22,258 nucleotides of DNA, from the IMG/VR virus record IMGVR_UViG_3300037847_006119, positions 1 through 22,258 of that record. One strand, given 5' to 3'. The notes below the pieces were generated by a model. The model was not told the origin of the DNA, did no database searches, and worked only from the letters and a program-made list of their open reading frames with translations. Source of the DNA: a virus. Shown here piece by piece: positions 1 through 9,581 of the stretch. The number at the start of each line of letters is the position of its first letter. Position 1 is the stretch's first letter. The position numbers and the translations under genes were made by a program.

Positions 1-3000
1 CGGGAATTATTGGATGGGCTTTTGATGGACATCCGATTTATGGACCTTTTGGAAACTCGGATCCAGAAGATTTAGATTCTTCAATTATAACTCTAAAATC
101 TGGATATGTTCTGGATACAACTTTAGTAACAGATAGACCAGTAGGATTTTCTAGTGGATTCTTTGTCGAAGATTATACTTTTAAAGGTGGTCAAGACTTA
201 GACGAGCATAATGGTAGATTCGAAAAAACAGAAGAATTTCCCGATGGAACATATGTTTATCATGCAACTTTAGATTCTACAAATGTACCACAATTCCCAT
301 ATTTTATTGGTGATAGTTATAATTCTAAATCTCAATATGATCAGAATTTGGATCAAACCTTTAATTTCAAAGGTAGTAATTTACTGAGAAATACAACACC
401 ATATAAAGTTTCTGAAAAAGGTGCAAATTATGACTATATTCCAGAATCTAATGATGCTGTTAAGCAGAGTGTAGAAATTAAATCAATATTATCTAGTTCT
501 GTAGATTCTTTATCAATTAATAATTCTGGAGAAAACTATAAAGTTGGAGACATCATAAATTTTGCCTCTGATGGAGTTGGATCTGGACTACTAGTAAATG
601 TTGACCAAGTTGAAGGTAAAAAAGTAGAAAAAATTGAAAGTATTTCTACACAATATACTAATAGTGTATTTGAATGGGTAGATAAAAATACAACTAAAGT
701 TTACGTTTTACCTGAGCACAATTTCAATAATTCTGATACAATTAAAATATCAGGATTCTCTACAAGTTTAAGTTACTTAAATGGAAGTTTTAAAATATCA
801 GTAAAGTCTATAACGAATGCTGTTGCACTATCAACTGTAAAAACTTCTACTGCTACGACAGAGATTTATGTTTCTCCAATTCCAAATGACATTGCTATAG
901 GTAGTAGCATCGGAATAGGAACAGAAACTCTCAGTATTCTTGGAGTATTTCCCAATGACAATATTTTGAGAGTTGAGAGAGGTTTAGTTGGAACTAGCCA
1001 TGCAGTTGGAACTGCAGTATCATTCTTCCCAGATAGTTTTACTATTACTACACCAAATTCAGATAAATTTGATTCTAAAATTAATAAAAAAATATTTTTC
1101 AATCCTAGTGAATCTGTCGGATTTGGTACTGTTTCTGGGATATCGACATCGGTAACGTTTGATTTTGGAAATAATACTTTAACCAGAGACTTGCCTGCAA
1201 GATCAATTTATTATAATCAGCATCCATTTGAACACAATCAAAAAGTTGTTTACAATCAAGGTAGCATCGGATTAAGAGTTTCTGTAGATGGAGATGCCAG
1301 TAACGCTCAAACTTTACAAGATGGAGGAAACTTCTTTATTGTCAATAAAGGACCTCATCTGATTGGTATAAAAACTACTCTGAATTCTTCAGAATTATAT
1401 TTTACTGGATACGTTGGACTAACCAAACCAAATGAAGATAAGTATTCTCTCGAAACAGTAAATACTCAAATTTTGGGAGACTTTGAATTTAATACTGCAA
1501 CGGTATCAGTTTCAACTTCTCATGGTATTTCAAACGGAGATGTAGTATCTTTGGATGTTAGACCAAACTTGACTGTAGGAATTGGAACATCAACATCAGT
1601 AAATCTTATCTATAATTCAAATATTGATAAGATTTTAGTAAATCCAATTGAATTTGGGTCCTCTGCTGTCAACACAAGCACTGATACAATTGCAATTTCT
1701 GAGCATGGTTTAAATACTGGAGATAGAGTTCTCTATGAAGACTCTACAAATACTGCGGTTCATAATAAATTATTCTATATTTTCAAAATAAACAGAAACG
1801 AAATAAAATTAACTGAAACATTATTAGATGGCAGGAACACTCCCCCTACCATAGTAGACCTTACTTCTTCTGGTGGATCAAATCAAAAACTTTCGTTGAT
1901 AAATCCATCAATACCGATGGTTAAAAACAATGATCTTAAGTTTGATCTTACAGATTCTTCTTTAAGTCAATATAAGTTAAAAATTTATACTGATGAAAAT
2001 TTTGAAAATGAATTTGTATCTACTGGTAATACATCCGTCTTTAGTGTAAATGATACGACTGGAGTATTGAAGTATGACACAACTATTCCAGAAAAACTCT
2101 ATTATACTTTAGAAAAAGATGGTATAGTCGTTAAATCTGATAATGAAGTAGAGAATTACTCTTTAATTAATGTCGTCGAAAGTGAATATAATAATACATA
2201 TAAAGTTTTTGGGGTAGTTGGAACATCCTCAACTATCTTTAAGGTTAATCTGAATGATAGACCAGAAAAACTTTCTTATACTACTGCAGAATGTGATACT
2301 CTTAAATACTTCACAAAATCTAAAACTGCTATTGGTGGAGTTTCGAAATTAAATATCATTTCTTCCGGATCTGGGTATAAGTCACTTCCTTTCCTTTCAC
2401 CAACTCAAACTTCCTCTGGAGAAGGATTAGAGGTTGTATCTAATTCTAAAGTTATTGGAGATATTAACGAAATTGAAATTGTAAATGATAATTATCTATA
2501 TTCTTCAGATCCCACTCTAAGACCTGAAGCAGCAATATCTCCAAGTATTGTATTGTCAGATTCAAATGAAGTTGGAGTAGTCTCAGTAACTAATTCTGGT
2601 GATGGATACACTACGGCTCCATCTTTAACTGTTATTGACTTTAATACCCGGAAAGAAATTGACAATGGTTTACTATCTCCAATTATTAATGGATCTGCAA
2701 TAAGTAGTGTTGATATCACAATTCCACCTAAAGGATTACCATCCAAAATTGAAGTATTCTCAGTTAATAATAGTAATGGAATTAGTATTGTAAATGTAGA
2801 ATCATCAAATACTGGAATCTTTACTTGCGAAATAACTACTCCAATTATAAATGGAATTTCTACTTTTACTACACAACCATTTAAAGAAGGAGATCTAGTT
2901 TTTGTTGAAGGAATTGAAAAGTTTGGATCTGCTGGAGATGGATTCAACTCTTCAGACTATGGATATAAATTCTTCAAAGTCTTTAATCCCAATGGATCTG

Positions 3001-6000
3001 CTTACATTAAAAATCAGTCGATTAATGATAAAGTTGTTCTGAGTCTAACGGAATTTACAACAAATACTGGAATAGCAGTAACAGTTCAAGATTCTACAGC
3101 TACTATTATTAATAAAAAAGATTACCCATCTTTTACAACTACTTTAGTACCTTCAAAATTTACTAATGGAGAGCAATTAGTTACCTCCAATGGATTGTCT
3201 GATTTATTTGTAGTTGAAAGTGATGATATTAGATTAAAAGTTCGTGGATCTTATCAATTGTCACAAAATGAAGTTATTAAAGGATCCTCTTCATCAACAA
3301 GAGCAACAATAGAAAGTATAACTGATAATTCCGCAATATTTAATGTAAATTATTCAAATACAAAAGACATTGGATGGTCTGATGAAATTGGAAAACTTAG
3401 TGAAGATTTTCAAGTCTTACAGGATAATGATTATTATCAAAATCTTTCATATTCTATTAAGAGTTCTGTAACTTACGAAAAACAAAAATCTCCAGTTCAA
3501 AATTTAACTCATGTTAGTGGTCTTAAGAACTTTGCTGATGTTGGATTAACTTCTACATCAGCAACGGCTTCAATTGGATCCACAAATTCAATGACAGTTG
3601 TGAAAGACATTATTCCCGATGAAGTTAGAGTAGATACAATTTATAATTTTGATCTTGCTAGAGATGAAGGAACTGATGAAATATCCAAATTTATTATTCT
3701 CCAAAATAAAAAATTAACAAACTATATTGAATTAAAGGGAAATGAAGTTTTAAGAATTGATGATATTAGTGGTCAATTTTCAAACTTTGAGTCTGAGAAT
3801 ACTGTATTTACAAATATTGATGAAATAACTTCATCAGATTCATATAATAGATATCTTTTCAAGGTTGAAAGTACAAATGGATCTCAACTTCAATTATCCG
3901 AAATTACAGTATTAACTACTAACCAACATTCTTCAATTATTGAAAATGAATCTATAGTTAATATTGGGTCTGGAGAATATACAGAAGAAAATTCTTATGG
4001 ATCATTTGAGTTGGACACAAATGAAATAAATGAGACATTTTTGAGATTTGTCCCCAAAAATCCATTTGATATTGATTATGATATTAAAGTTATCAAACAA
4101 AGATTTAACTCCAATGCTATCGGATCTGGAAACACAACCGTAGGATTTATCAATTTAGAATCTTCTGTTGCTGCCGAAACCACTGGTACCGGGTCTACAA
4201 CTATTTTCTCCGCAGTTTCAGATAATTTTAAATCTGCAATGATAAATGCGGAAGTAAAGGATAATCTTACTGGAGAGATTAATTTTGTTAAATTGTATGC
4301 TACGCACAACGATACGGATTCTTTCTTATCAGATTACTATTCAGATTTGGATGGTGAAACCATTTCTGTTGGATCTCAAATAGGAACATTCTACTCAGAT
4401 TTGTCTAATGGAGTATTTTCAATCTATCATGAGAATAATACATCAAATTCCGTAAAGATAAGATCCAATATCGTGGGATTTGGAACAACAACTGTAACTG
4501 GAATTAGTTCAACATTTAGATTTATACTTGGAGGCCAAATTCCAGGAAATGAAAGATCTGCAATTTATCAATCCGAATTTAGTACGACAACTGGAGGATC
4601 TCCAACTAATATTCTTTCAGTGGATAAAACACTTTTCAATACGTCTAGATCGATTGTTGAAGTCAGTATTGGATCAACTAAAGCTTTACATCAAGTAAGT
4701 GTTATAAATGATGGGGTAAACATTTATACGCAACAATCACCATTCTTATCAGCAGGATCAACAGATATATTTGATGATGCTTCTGGAATTGGAACTTTTG
4801 GTGCAGAAATAAGTGGATCAAATTGTGTTTTAAAATTCTATCCAGATTCTGGGCAAAATGATGATATTGAAATATCCACATTAAGTAAAATATTTTATTC
4901 TGATTTAGATCTTTTGAATACATACCCAGACAATAATTATGGAGCATCAAATGAGAAAATATTTAATGCCTTCTATAATTCTATAAATGGAACTAGAATT
5001 AATAGAACTGATTTTGAATTAACTACCGATTCTACTCCTATTTTTGAAAAAGTTTTTGATCCATCTAGCACTAGTATTGTTTCTTCGGCAGGAACATTTA
5101 CTATTCCAAATCATTTTTTCAGAACAGGAGAAGAACTAACATATACTCCAAATTCTACTTTTATTGGAGTTAGTGCATCTCCTATGACAATGAATTCTGT
5201 TGATAATGTTCCATCAACTGTATATGCAATTAAGATTGACGATAGTAACTTTAAAATTGCAACTAGCCTCTCAAATGCAAATAGTGGTATAGGAACAACT
5301 ATCGCATCTCGTGGTAGTGGCAATGCTCACAGATTTACTGCAAATAAGCAAAATTCAAAATCAGTAATTACAATCAATGGATTAGTTCAGTATCCATTGA
5401 CTCAAACTAAATTATCATATTCTGTAGATAATTATGGGTCAATCGGAGCATCATCTACAGTATTTGCATTGTCTGGAATATCTACAATTAATCCTACAGA
5501 TATTTTAAAAATAGACGACGAGTACATGAAGGTTGTTAATGTTGGTCTAGGCACTACAAATGTAGGACCTATCACCAATACTGGTACAGAAAATTTGGTC
5601 ATTGTGGAAAGAGGATTTGTTGGGTCTTCTACAAATACACATGCAAACAATTCTACTGTAGATTTATTTAAGGGTGGATTTAATATTGTAGGAAATACAA
5701 TACACTTTACAGAACCACCTAGAGGAAACCCACTTATTGAAAAAACAGAGTCTAATACTGATTTCCAAACTTCTGATTTTACCGGAAGAGTATTTTTAAG
5801 ATCTAATTATAGTACAAACAGAATTTACGATGACATTTCCGACGAATTTACTGGTATTGGTAGAACATTTACATTAAAGTCAAATAGGTCTAATGTATTG
5901 GGAATTGGCACTATTGGTGGATCTGGATTCGTATTCGTAAATAATATTTTCCAAGCACCAACAACAATCAACAATAGCAATAATAACTATTCTATTGTTG

Positions 6001-7988
6001 AACATGAAACTTCTCCTAATGTTGGAGTGACAACAATTATATTCAGTGGAATTAGAAATCCCGATGCACCTTTTAATATTATCGAAAGTGCATCCGACAT
6101 TAATCAGAATGACACTCCTAGAGGTGGCATAATTGTTTCTCTTGGATCTACTTCTGGACTTGGATTTGCACCACTTGTTGGTGCTTCAGTAACAGCTGTA
6201 GTTAATGGTAGTGGTCAAATTACAGGAATCAATACTGATTTTACTGGTGGAACTCATGGTTCTGGATATAATAATATAGTTTCTATTGGTGTTACTGTAT
6301 ATGATCCAACTGGAAATGGATCTGGTGCAGAAATTTCTGCAGCACCAGTTGGACTCGGAGGAACTTTAGGATTCACAATTAATCAGCAAGGATCCAATTA
6401 TTCAAATCAGACTGAAATTTTTGTATCGTATCCCTCATACCAAAATCTTCCTGTTACTGGAGTTTCTAGATTGAGTGTTGGTGCAACTACAGATTGTGGA
6501 TCTGGATTATTAGTTGATCTGGAAGTTGGAGCATCAACTGGTATAGGATCCACTTTAAGAGAGGTCACCGAATTTAGAATCGCTAGACAGGGTTATTCGT
6601 TCCGTAGAGGTGATGTTATTAAACCTGTCGGACTCGTAACTGACAAATCATTGTCTGCACCTTTATCTGAATTTGAATTAACTGTTTTGGATGTTTATTC
6701 AGATAATTTCTGTGCCTGGGAAATTGGAAATCTTGACTATATTGATTCAGTCAAAAACTTCCAAAATGGAACTAGAAGAAGATTCCCACTCTTCTACAAT
6801 AATGAATTGCTTAGTTTTGAAGCAGAACAGGGATCTTCAATAGAAACTAAAATGGATAATCTATTGATTATCTTTATCAATGGAGTTTTGCAGGATCCTG
6901 GGGTTTCTTACATCTTTAATGGTGGAACGTCATTCTTATTCACCACAGCACCAAAACCAGAAGATGATATTGCAATATATTTCTATAGAGGAACTAATTC
7001 TGATAGCCAAACTTTCACTGACACAACTCCTAGTATTGAAAGAGGAGATACTGTAAGATTGATGAAAGATTCTTCTAAAAATCAAGACTTTAGAACTGTT
7101 TATGATTTGTCGTTCTCTGATAAATTTGAAACTAACGCTTACTTTGGTCCTAACATTGACATTGACAATGATAGACCTCTTGCTTGGGTCAAGCAAAAGA
7201 GAGGTCAAAAAATTAATGGAGAAATAGTTTATAAGTCTAGAGATTCTCTCGAAACTTTGATAAATCCTATTGCCAAAGTAATCAAGGACATTTCTACCTC
7301 AGATAATGAAATATTCGTAGATAATGCAGAATTATTTGCATATGATTTAGATTTGCCTACTGATGATTTTTCTGGATTTGTGGTAAATGGAATTTCTACA
7401 ACAGCAGTAGGTTCAGTTGAATCAATTAGTAACTTCTCTATAGTTCAAGGATTCTCCGGAATTGTTACAGGAATAACCACTACTACAGGAACAGGATCAA
7501 ATCCACTAGCATTGGAATTTAGAATACATCATGTAGGGTCTTCCGATAAAGTTGCTACAACTAATTTTGCAGGCATTCAAACTGGTTATCCAATTTATAT
7601 TCATAATACAAATATTGGATCTGGTGTGACATCTATTGACAATTCTGATACTGCAGTAGTTGGTGTTGGTACAACATTCTTAGATAATATCTACTACATT
7701 TCTGACTACTCTATCACTGGAACTGGTAATACTATTGGGATAATTACATGTAATGTAAAATCCGATTCTGGAATAGTTGGACTTGGAACGACAGGATCGT
7801 TTGAAAATCCAGTTGGAAATTATTCATGGGGAAGACTTTCTTCGACTGGAACTATTTCAAGATCAAATCCAATATCAATAGGTGTTTCTGGTAATATTGT
7901 ATCAGGACTTTCTACTTATCCAACAATTCAGAGAAGAAATGTTGGTATAAGAAGCACTGGAGCATTACCCAAGATTATAATTCCTTGA
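1..7988 (+). CDS. Giant virion structural protein with YHYH domain, 5' partial
   Basis: The reading frame is open from base 3 to the TGA ending at 7988, so 2661 residues are visible and the true start lies upstream; the TTG at 348 is internal. The first ~105 visible residues match the YHYH domain: GWAFDGHPIYGPFG (about bases 15-56), LDEHNGRF (198-221), GTYVYH (246-263) and YFIG (300-311). The rest is Ser/Thr/Gly/Asn-rich and beta-like, with no signal peptide or membrane segment. It contains recurring modules: an HxFxxGD module (five copies), GSGY modules, VxRGxxGT modules (two) and an INGxxQxP module (three). The C terminus carries YPTIQRR and a TGALPKI tail, which I recall from marine T4-like phage structural proteins. 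It sits directly before gp8, the position of gp7 in T4 (about 1030 residues), so a baseplate wedge or peripheral role is inferred, not shown. A virion structural protein is near certain; the exact part is not. Confidence 0.85.
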   Translation, partial: GIIGWAFDGHPIYGPFGNSDPEDLDSSIITLKSGYVLDTTLVTDRPVGFSSGFFVEDYTFKGGQDLDEHNGRFEKTEEFPDGTYVYHATLDSTNVPQFPYFIGDSYNSKSQYDQNLDQTFNFKGSNLLRNTTPYKVSEKGANYDYIPESNDAVKQSVEIKSILSSSVDSLSINNSGENYKVGDIINFASDGVGSGLLVNVDQVEGKKVEKIESISTQYTNSVFEWVDKNTTKVYVLPEHNFNNSDTIKISGFSTSLSYLNGSFKISVKSITNAVALSTVKTSTATTEIYVSPIPNDIAIGSSIGIGTETLSILGVFPNDNILRVERGLVGTSHAVGTAVSFFPDSFTITTPNSDKFDSKINKKIFFNPSESVGFGTVSGISTSVTFDFGNNTLTRDLPARSIYYNQHPFEHNQKVVYNQGSIGLRVSVDGDASNAQTLQDGGNFFIVNKGPHLIGIKTTLNSSELYFTGYVGLTKPNEDKYSLETVNTQILGDFEFNTATVSVSTSHGISNGDVVSLDVRPNLTVGIGTSTSVNLIYNSNIDKILVNPIEFGSSAVNTSTDTIAISEHGLNTGDRVLYEDSTNTAVHNKLFYIFKINRNEIKLTETLLDGRNTPPTIVDLTSSGGSNQKLSLINPSIPMVKNNDLKFDLTDSSLSQYKLKIYTDENFENEFVSTGNTSVFSVNDTTGVLKYDTTIPEKLYYTLEKDGIVVKSDNEVENYSLINVVESEYNNTYKVFGVVGTSSTIFKVNLNDRPEKLSYTTAECDTLKYFTKSKTAIGGVSKLNIISSGSGYKSLPFLSPTQTSSGEGLEVVSNSKVIGDINEIEIVNDNYLYSSDPTLRPEAAISPSIVLSDSNEVGVVSVTNSGDGYTTAPSLTVIDFNTRKEIDNGLLSPIINGSAISSVDITIPPKGLPSKIEVFSVNNSNGISIVNVESSNTGIFTCEITTPIINGISTFTTQPFKEGDLVFVEGIEKFGSAGDGFNSSDYGYKFFKVFNPNGSAYIKNQSINDKVVLSLTEFTTNTGIAVTVQDSTATIINKKDYPSFTTTLVPSKFTNGEQLVTSNGLSDLFVVESDDIRLKVRGSYQLSQNEVIKGSSSSTRATIESITDNSAIFNVNYSNTKDIGWSDEIGKLSEDFQVLQDNDYYQNLSYSIKSSVTYEKQKSPVQNLTHVSGLKNFADVGLTSTSATASIGSTNSMTVVKDIIPDEVRVDTIYNFDLARDEGTDEISKFIILQNKKLTNYIELKGNEVLRIDDISGQFSNFESENTVFTNIDEITSSDSYNRYLFKVESTNGSQLQLSEITVLTTNQHSSIIENESIVNIGSGEYTEENSYGSFELDTNEINETFLRFVPKNPFDIDYDIKVIKQRFNSNAIGSGNTTVGFINLESSVAAETTGTGSTTIFSAVSDNFKSAMINAEVKDNLTGEINFVKLYATHNDTDSFLSDYYSDLDGETISVGSQIGTFYSDLSNGVFSIYHENNTSNSVKIRSNIVGFGTTTVTGISSTFRFILGGQIPGNERSAIYQSEFSTTTGGSPTNILSVDKTLFNTSRSIVEVSIGSTKALHQVSVINDGVNIYTQQSPFLSAGSTDIFDDASGIGTFGAEISGSNCVLKFYPDSGQNDDIEISTLSKIFYSDLDLLNTYPDNNYGASNEKIFNAFYNSINGTRINRTDFELTTDSTPIFEKVFDPSSTSIVSSAGTFTIPNHFFRTGEELTYTPNSTFIGVSASPMTMNSVDNVPSTVYAIKIDDSNFKIATSLSNANSGIGTTIASRGSGNAHRFTANKQNSKSVITINGLVQYPLTQTKLSYSVDNYGSIGASSTVFALSGISTINPTDILKIDDEYMKVVNVGLGTTNVGPITNTGTENLVIVERGFVGSSTNTHANNSTVDLFKGGFNIVGNTIHFTEPPRGNPLIEKTESNTDFQTSDFTGRVFLRSNYSTNRIYDDISDEFTGIGRTFTLKSNRSNVLGIGTIGGSGFVFVNNIFQAPTTINNSNNNYSIVEHETSPNVGVTTIIFSGIRNPDAPFNIIESASDINQNDTPRGGIIVSLGSTSGLGFAPLVGASVTAVVNGSGQITGINTDFTGGTHGSGYNNIVSIGVTVYDPTGNGSGAEISAAPVGLGGTLGFTINQQGSNYSNQTEIFVSYPSYQNLPVTGVSRLSVGATTDCGSGLLVDLEVGASTGIGSTLREVTEFRIARQGYSFRRGDVIKPVGLVTDKSLSAPLSEFELTVLDVYSDNFCAWEIGNLDYIDSVKNFQNGTRRRFPLFYNNELLSFEAEQGSSIETKMDNLLIIFINGVLQDPGVSYIFNGGTSFLFTTAPKPEDDIAIYFYRGTNSDSQTFTDTTPSIERGDTVRLMKDSSKNQDFRTVYDLSFSDKFETNAYFGPNIDIDNDRPLAWVKQKRGQKINGEIVYKSRDSLETLINPIAKVIKDISTSDNEIFVDNAELFAYDLDLPTDDFSGFVVNGISTTAVGSVESISNFSIVQGFSGIVTGITTTTGTGSNPLALEFRIHHVGSSDKVATTNFAGIQTGYPIYIHNTNIGSGVTSIDNSDTAVVGVGTTFLDNIYYISDYSITGTGNTIGIITCNVKSDSGIVGLGTTGSFENPVGNYSWGRLSSTGTISRSNPISIGVSGNIVSGLSTYPTIQRRNVGIRSTGALPKIIIP
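3..311 (+). other. YHYH domain coding segment
   Basis: This segment encodes the conserved blocks of the YHYH family in order: GWAFDGHPIYGPFG, LDEHNGRF, GTYVYH and PYFIG. YHYH is named for a conserved Tyr/His motif, seen here as YVYH. The family occurs in secreted bacterial proteins and, as I recall, in marine phage structural proteins; its function is not established. The left edge of the window cuts the domain, so its first strand(s) are missing. Confidence 0.8.
693..5270 (+). repeat. Five dispersed HxFxxGD beta modules in the giant protein
   Basis: A degenerate module starts with a His-aromatic or His-Gly pair followed by a Gly-Asp/Glu turn. Cores are PEHNFNNSDTI (about 711), NQHPFEHNQKVVY (about 1215), TSHGISNGDVVSL (about 1515), SEHGLNTGDRVLY (about 1698) and PNHFFRTGEELTY (about 5106). 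Each is followed by strands ending in a hydrophobic pattern such as FYIFKINRNEIKL or VYAIKIDDSNFKI. The pattern resembles a phage module that profile searches often label as the E1 FCCH-like domain. That name is from memory and says nothing about ubiquitin chemistry. A likely sixth copy lies in the DUF4815-type protein (NHFNHGMYAKNNKLTI, about 15363). Confidence 0.6.
5358..7000 (+). repeat. Three INGxxQxP modules
   Basis: Cores are ITINGLVQYP (about 5365-5395), VFVNNIFQAP (about 5930-5960) and IFINGVLQDP (about 6870-6900). Each is followed by a Tyr-containing strand and an I/L-x-F-T or TTIIF strand. The third continues with FTTAPKPEDDIAIYFYRG. Similar 'LNGVLQxPGxDY' segments are common in tail fibre and baseplate proteins of many phages, where they form small beta units. 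The first copy runs directly into a VxRGxxGT module. Confidence 0.55.
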
Positions 7989-8019
7989 TTTTATTATAAA
8001 TATCTAAAAAACAAATAAT
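7989..8019 (+). promoter_or_regulatory. Late promoter before gp8
   Basis: The 31-base gap between the giant protein and gp8 contains TATAAATA at 7995-8002, a perfect match to the T4 late promoter -10 element read by the phage sigma factor gp55 with the gp33/gp45 coactivators. No -35 element is expected for this class. Transcription would start only some 10 bases before the gp8 ATG, giving a very short leader. No strong Shine-Dalgarno sequence is visible ahead of the ATG (AAAAAACAAATAAT). Confidence 0.75.
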
Positions 8020-9576
8020 ATGGCTGCCGTCGTAACAGATCAATTTAGAATACTAAATGCTGAGAATTTTGTTGCATCCGTTGCAGATAATGCAAACTCA
8101 TATTATGCATTTTTAGGTCTGTCAAACCCCACTTCACCTGCGGTAGGATTTGGTAGATCTACTACTTGGAATACGAATACTCCAAATCCAGCAGATAATT
8201 TTTCATATAATTCTCATTATAGAGACACTTCCTTATTTGGAAAAAAACTTACATCTTCAAACGTAAGAAGAGTAATCAAAAAGAGAACGTGGACGCAAGA
8301 TGTGAGATATGATATGTATCGTCATGATTATGGTGACGGTGCTCAAAATGTACAAGCACCAGTCTCTAAAGCATTGAGACTTTATGATGCAGATTACTAT
8401 GTAATTAACAAAGATTTTAGAGTTTATGTTTGCATTGAAAACGGATCAACCGGATCAATAGATCCCCAAAAATCATTAAATGAACCAATTCATACTGGTG
8501 TAGGAATACCAAATGCTGGAAGTGATGGATATAGATGGAAATATCTGTTCACAATTTCTCCATCAGATGTTATAAAATTCGATTCAACTGAGTATATCGT
8601 TCTTCCAAATGATTGGGCAACGGCAAGTAATACGAGTGATATTGGAATTATTAGGGAAGGTGGAAATTCTGATGCTACTGGAAATACTCAAATAGCAACT
8701 GTCTTTATAAAAGATGCGGGAACAGGATTGGCAGACACTGTTCTTGGTGGAGTAACTGTCCCTATTCTCGGTGATGGGCAAAATGGACAAGTTAATATCA
8801 AAGTTCAGGGTGGAAGTATCACAAGTGCTACAGTTACTAATGGTGGAAGTGGATATACTTATGGAATTGTTCAGTATGAAGGTGGTACATTAATACCAAT
8901 TATTCCTCCATCTAAGGGGCATGGTTATGACATCTATAAAGAATTAGGTGCGGAAAAAGTATTGATGTATGCCAGATTTGATGATTCTACCAGAGACTTT
9001 CCTATAGATACTACATTTTCTCAAGTCGGAGTCATCAAGAATCCCGAAACATATGCTGGGGCTGGCACAACATTTACCGGAGACACTTTCTCATCTCTTG
9101 GTGCAATAATGTTAAATGATGCATATTCTGGAACACCTGTTATTGGTTCTGTCATAACTCAAGTTACCAATAATGCTGGTGATACTGCCAAAGCTTATAT
9201 TGCATCATATGATAAAGAAACAAAAGTACTGAAATATTATCAAGATAGATCTTTATATTTGAATCAAACTACTGGAGATCATACTGGATCATCAGATGTT
9301 GCTAGCAGAGCAAAGGTTGTTTCTTTTGTATCAAGTTCTAGCAATTCAAATGAGATAAATGTATCTGGAATTGGTGCAACAATGAATGTGAATCAGAATC
9401 AAAATTATGTGATGAAAAATAATAAAAAAATTGATTTGGGAGTTACTTTTACAGGAGGACTTGCAAATCCTGAGATAAATAAAAAGACGGGCGACATAAT
9501 TTATATTGATAATAGACCCTCTGTAACTCGTGATAGCAGACAAAAAGAAGACGTTAAAATCATCCTGGAATTCTAA
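8020..9576 (+). CDS. 8: Baseplate wedge protein gp8
   Basis: This encodes 518 residues; T4 gp8 has 334. gp8 is a dimeric wedge component of the contractile-tail baseplate. The N-terminal part keeps the T4 pattern FGRSTTWN (about residues 44-51, T4 FGRSEPW) and an RR/KKRTW block (T4 RRDW). The middle keeps GYRWKYLFTISPSDVI (about 170-185, T4 GYVWEYLFEIPPDV) and EYIVLP (about 191-196, T4 EYIVVP). The C terminus IIYIDNRPS...EDVKIILEF matches T4 MIYMENRPP...EEINILFTF. The extra length falls between about residues 205 and 400 and includes a GGSGYTYG module like those in gp14. The ATG follows the late promoter and the gene ends 5 bases before the next. Identification rests on motifs at both ends plus position. 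Confidence 0.92.
   Translation: MAAVVTDQFRILNAENFVASVADNANSYYAFLGLSNPTSPAVGFGRSTTWNTNTPNPADNFSYNSHYRDTSLFGKKLTSSNVRRVIKKRTWTQDVRYDMYRHDYGDGAQNVQAPVSKALRLYDADYYVINKDFRVYVCIENGSTGSIDPQKSLNEPIHTGVGIPNAGSDGYRWKYLFTISPSDVIKFDSTEYIVLPNDWATASNTSDIGIIREGGNSDATGNTQIATVFIKDAGTGLADTVLGGVTVPILGDGQNGQVNIKVQGGSITSATVTNGGSGYTYGIVQYEGGTLIPIIPPSKGHGYDIYKELGAEKVLMYARFDDSTRDFPIDTTFSQVGVIKNPETYAGAGTTFTGDTFSSLGAIMLNDAYSGTPVIGSVITQVTNNAGDTAKAYIASYDKETKVLKYYQDRSLYLNQTTGDHTGSSDVASRAKVVSFVSSSSNSNEINVSGIGATMNVNQNQNYVMKNNKKIDLGVTFTGGLANPEINKKTGDIIYIDNRPSVTRDSRQKEDVKIILEF
8650..9220 (+). other. Insertion relative to T4 gp8
   Basis: Comparison with remembered T4 gp8 puts most of the extra ~185 residues here. The segment encodes a GGSGYTYG turn (about 8840-8863) followed by a Gly/Thr-rich stretch and then LMYARFDDSTRDFPIDTTF, where family-like sequence may resume. 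The boundaries are estimates by eye. Confidence 0.45.
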
Positions 9577-9581
9577 AAAAG

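Noticed and set aside
348-350. TTG as start of the first giant protein
   Set aside because: The same frame is open back to base 3 and encodes YHYH domain blocks upstream of the TTG, so the gene is 5' partial and this TTG is internal.
2492-2947. Minus-strand open frames such as 2492-2947, 14060-14593 and 17292-17747
   Set aside because: They lie wholly opposite confident structural genes, have no ribosome site or recognisable motif, and mirror the Ser/Thr/Gly-rich codons of the + strand genes.
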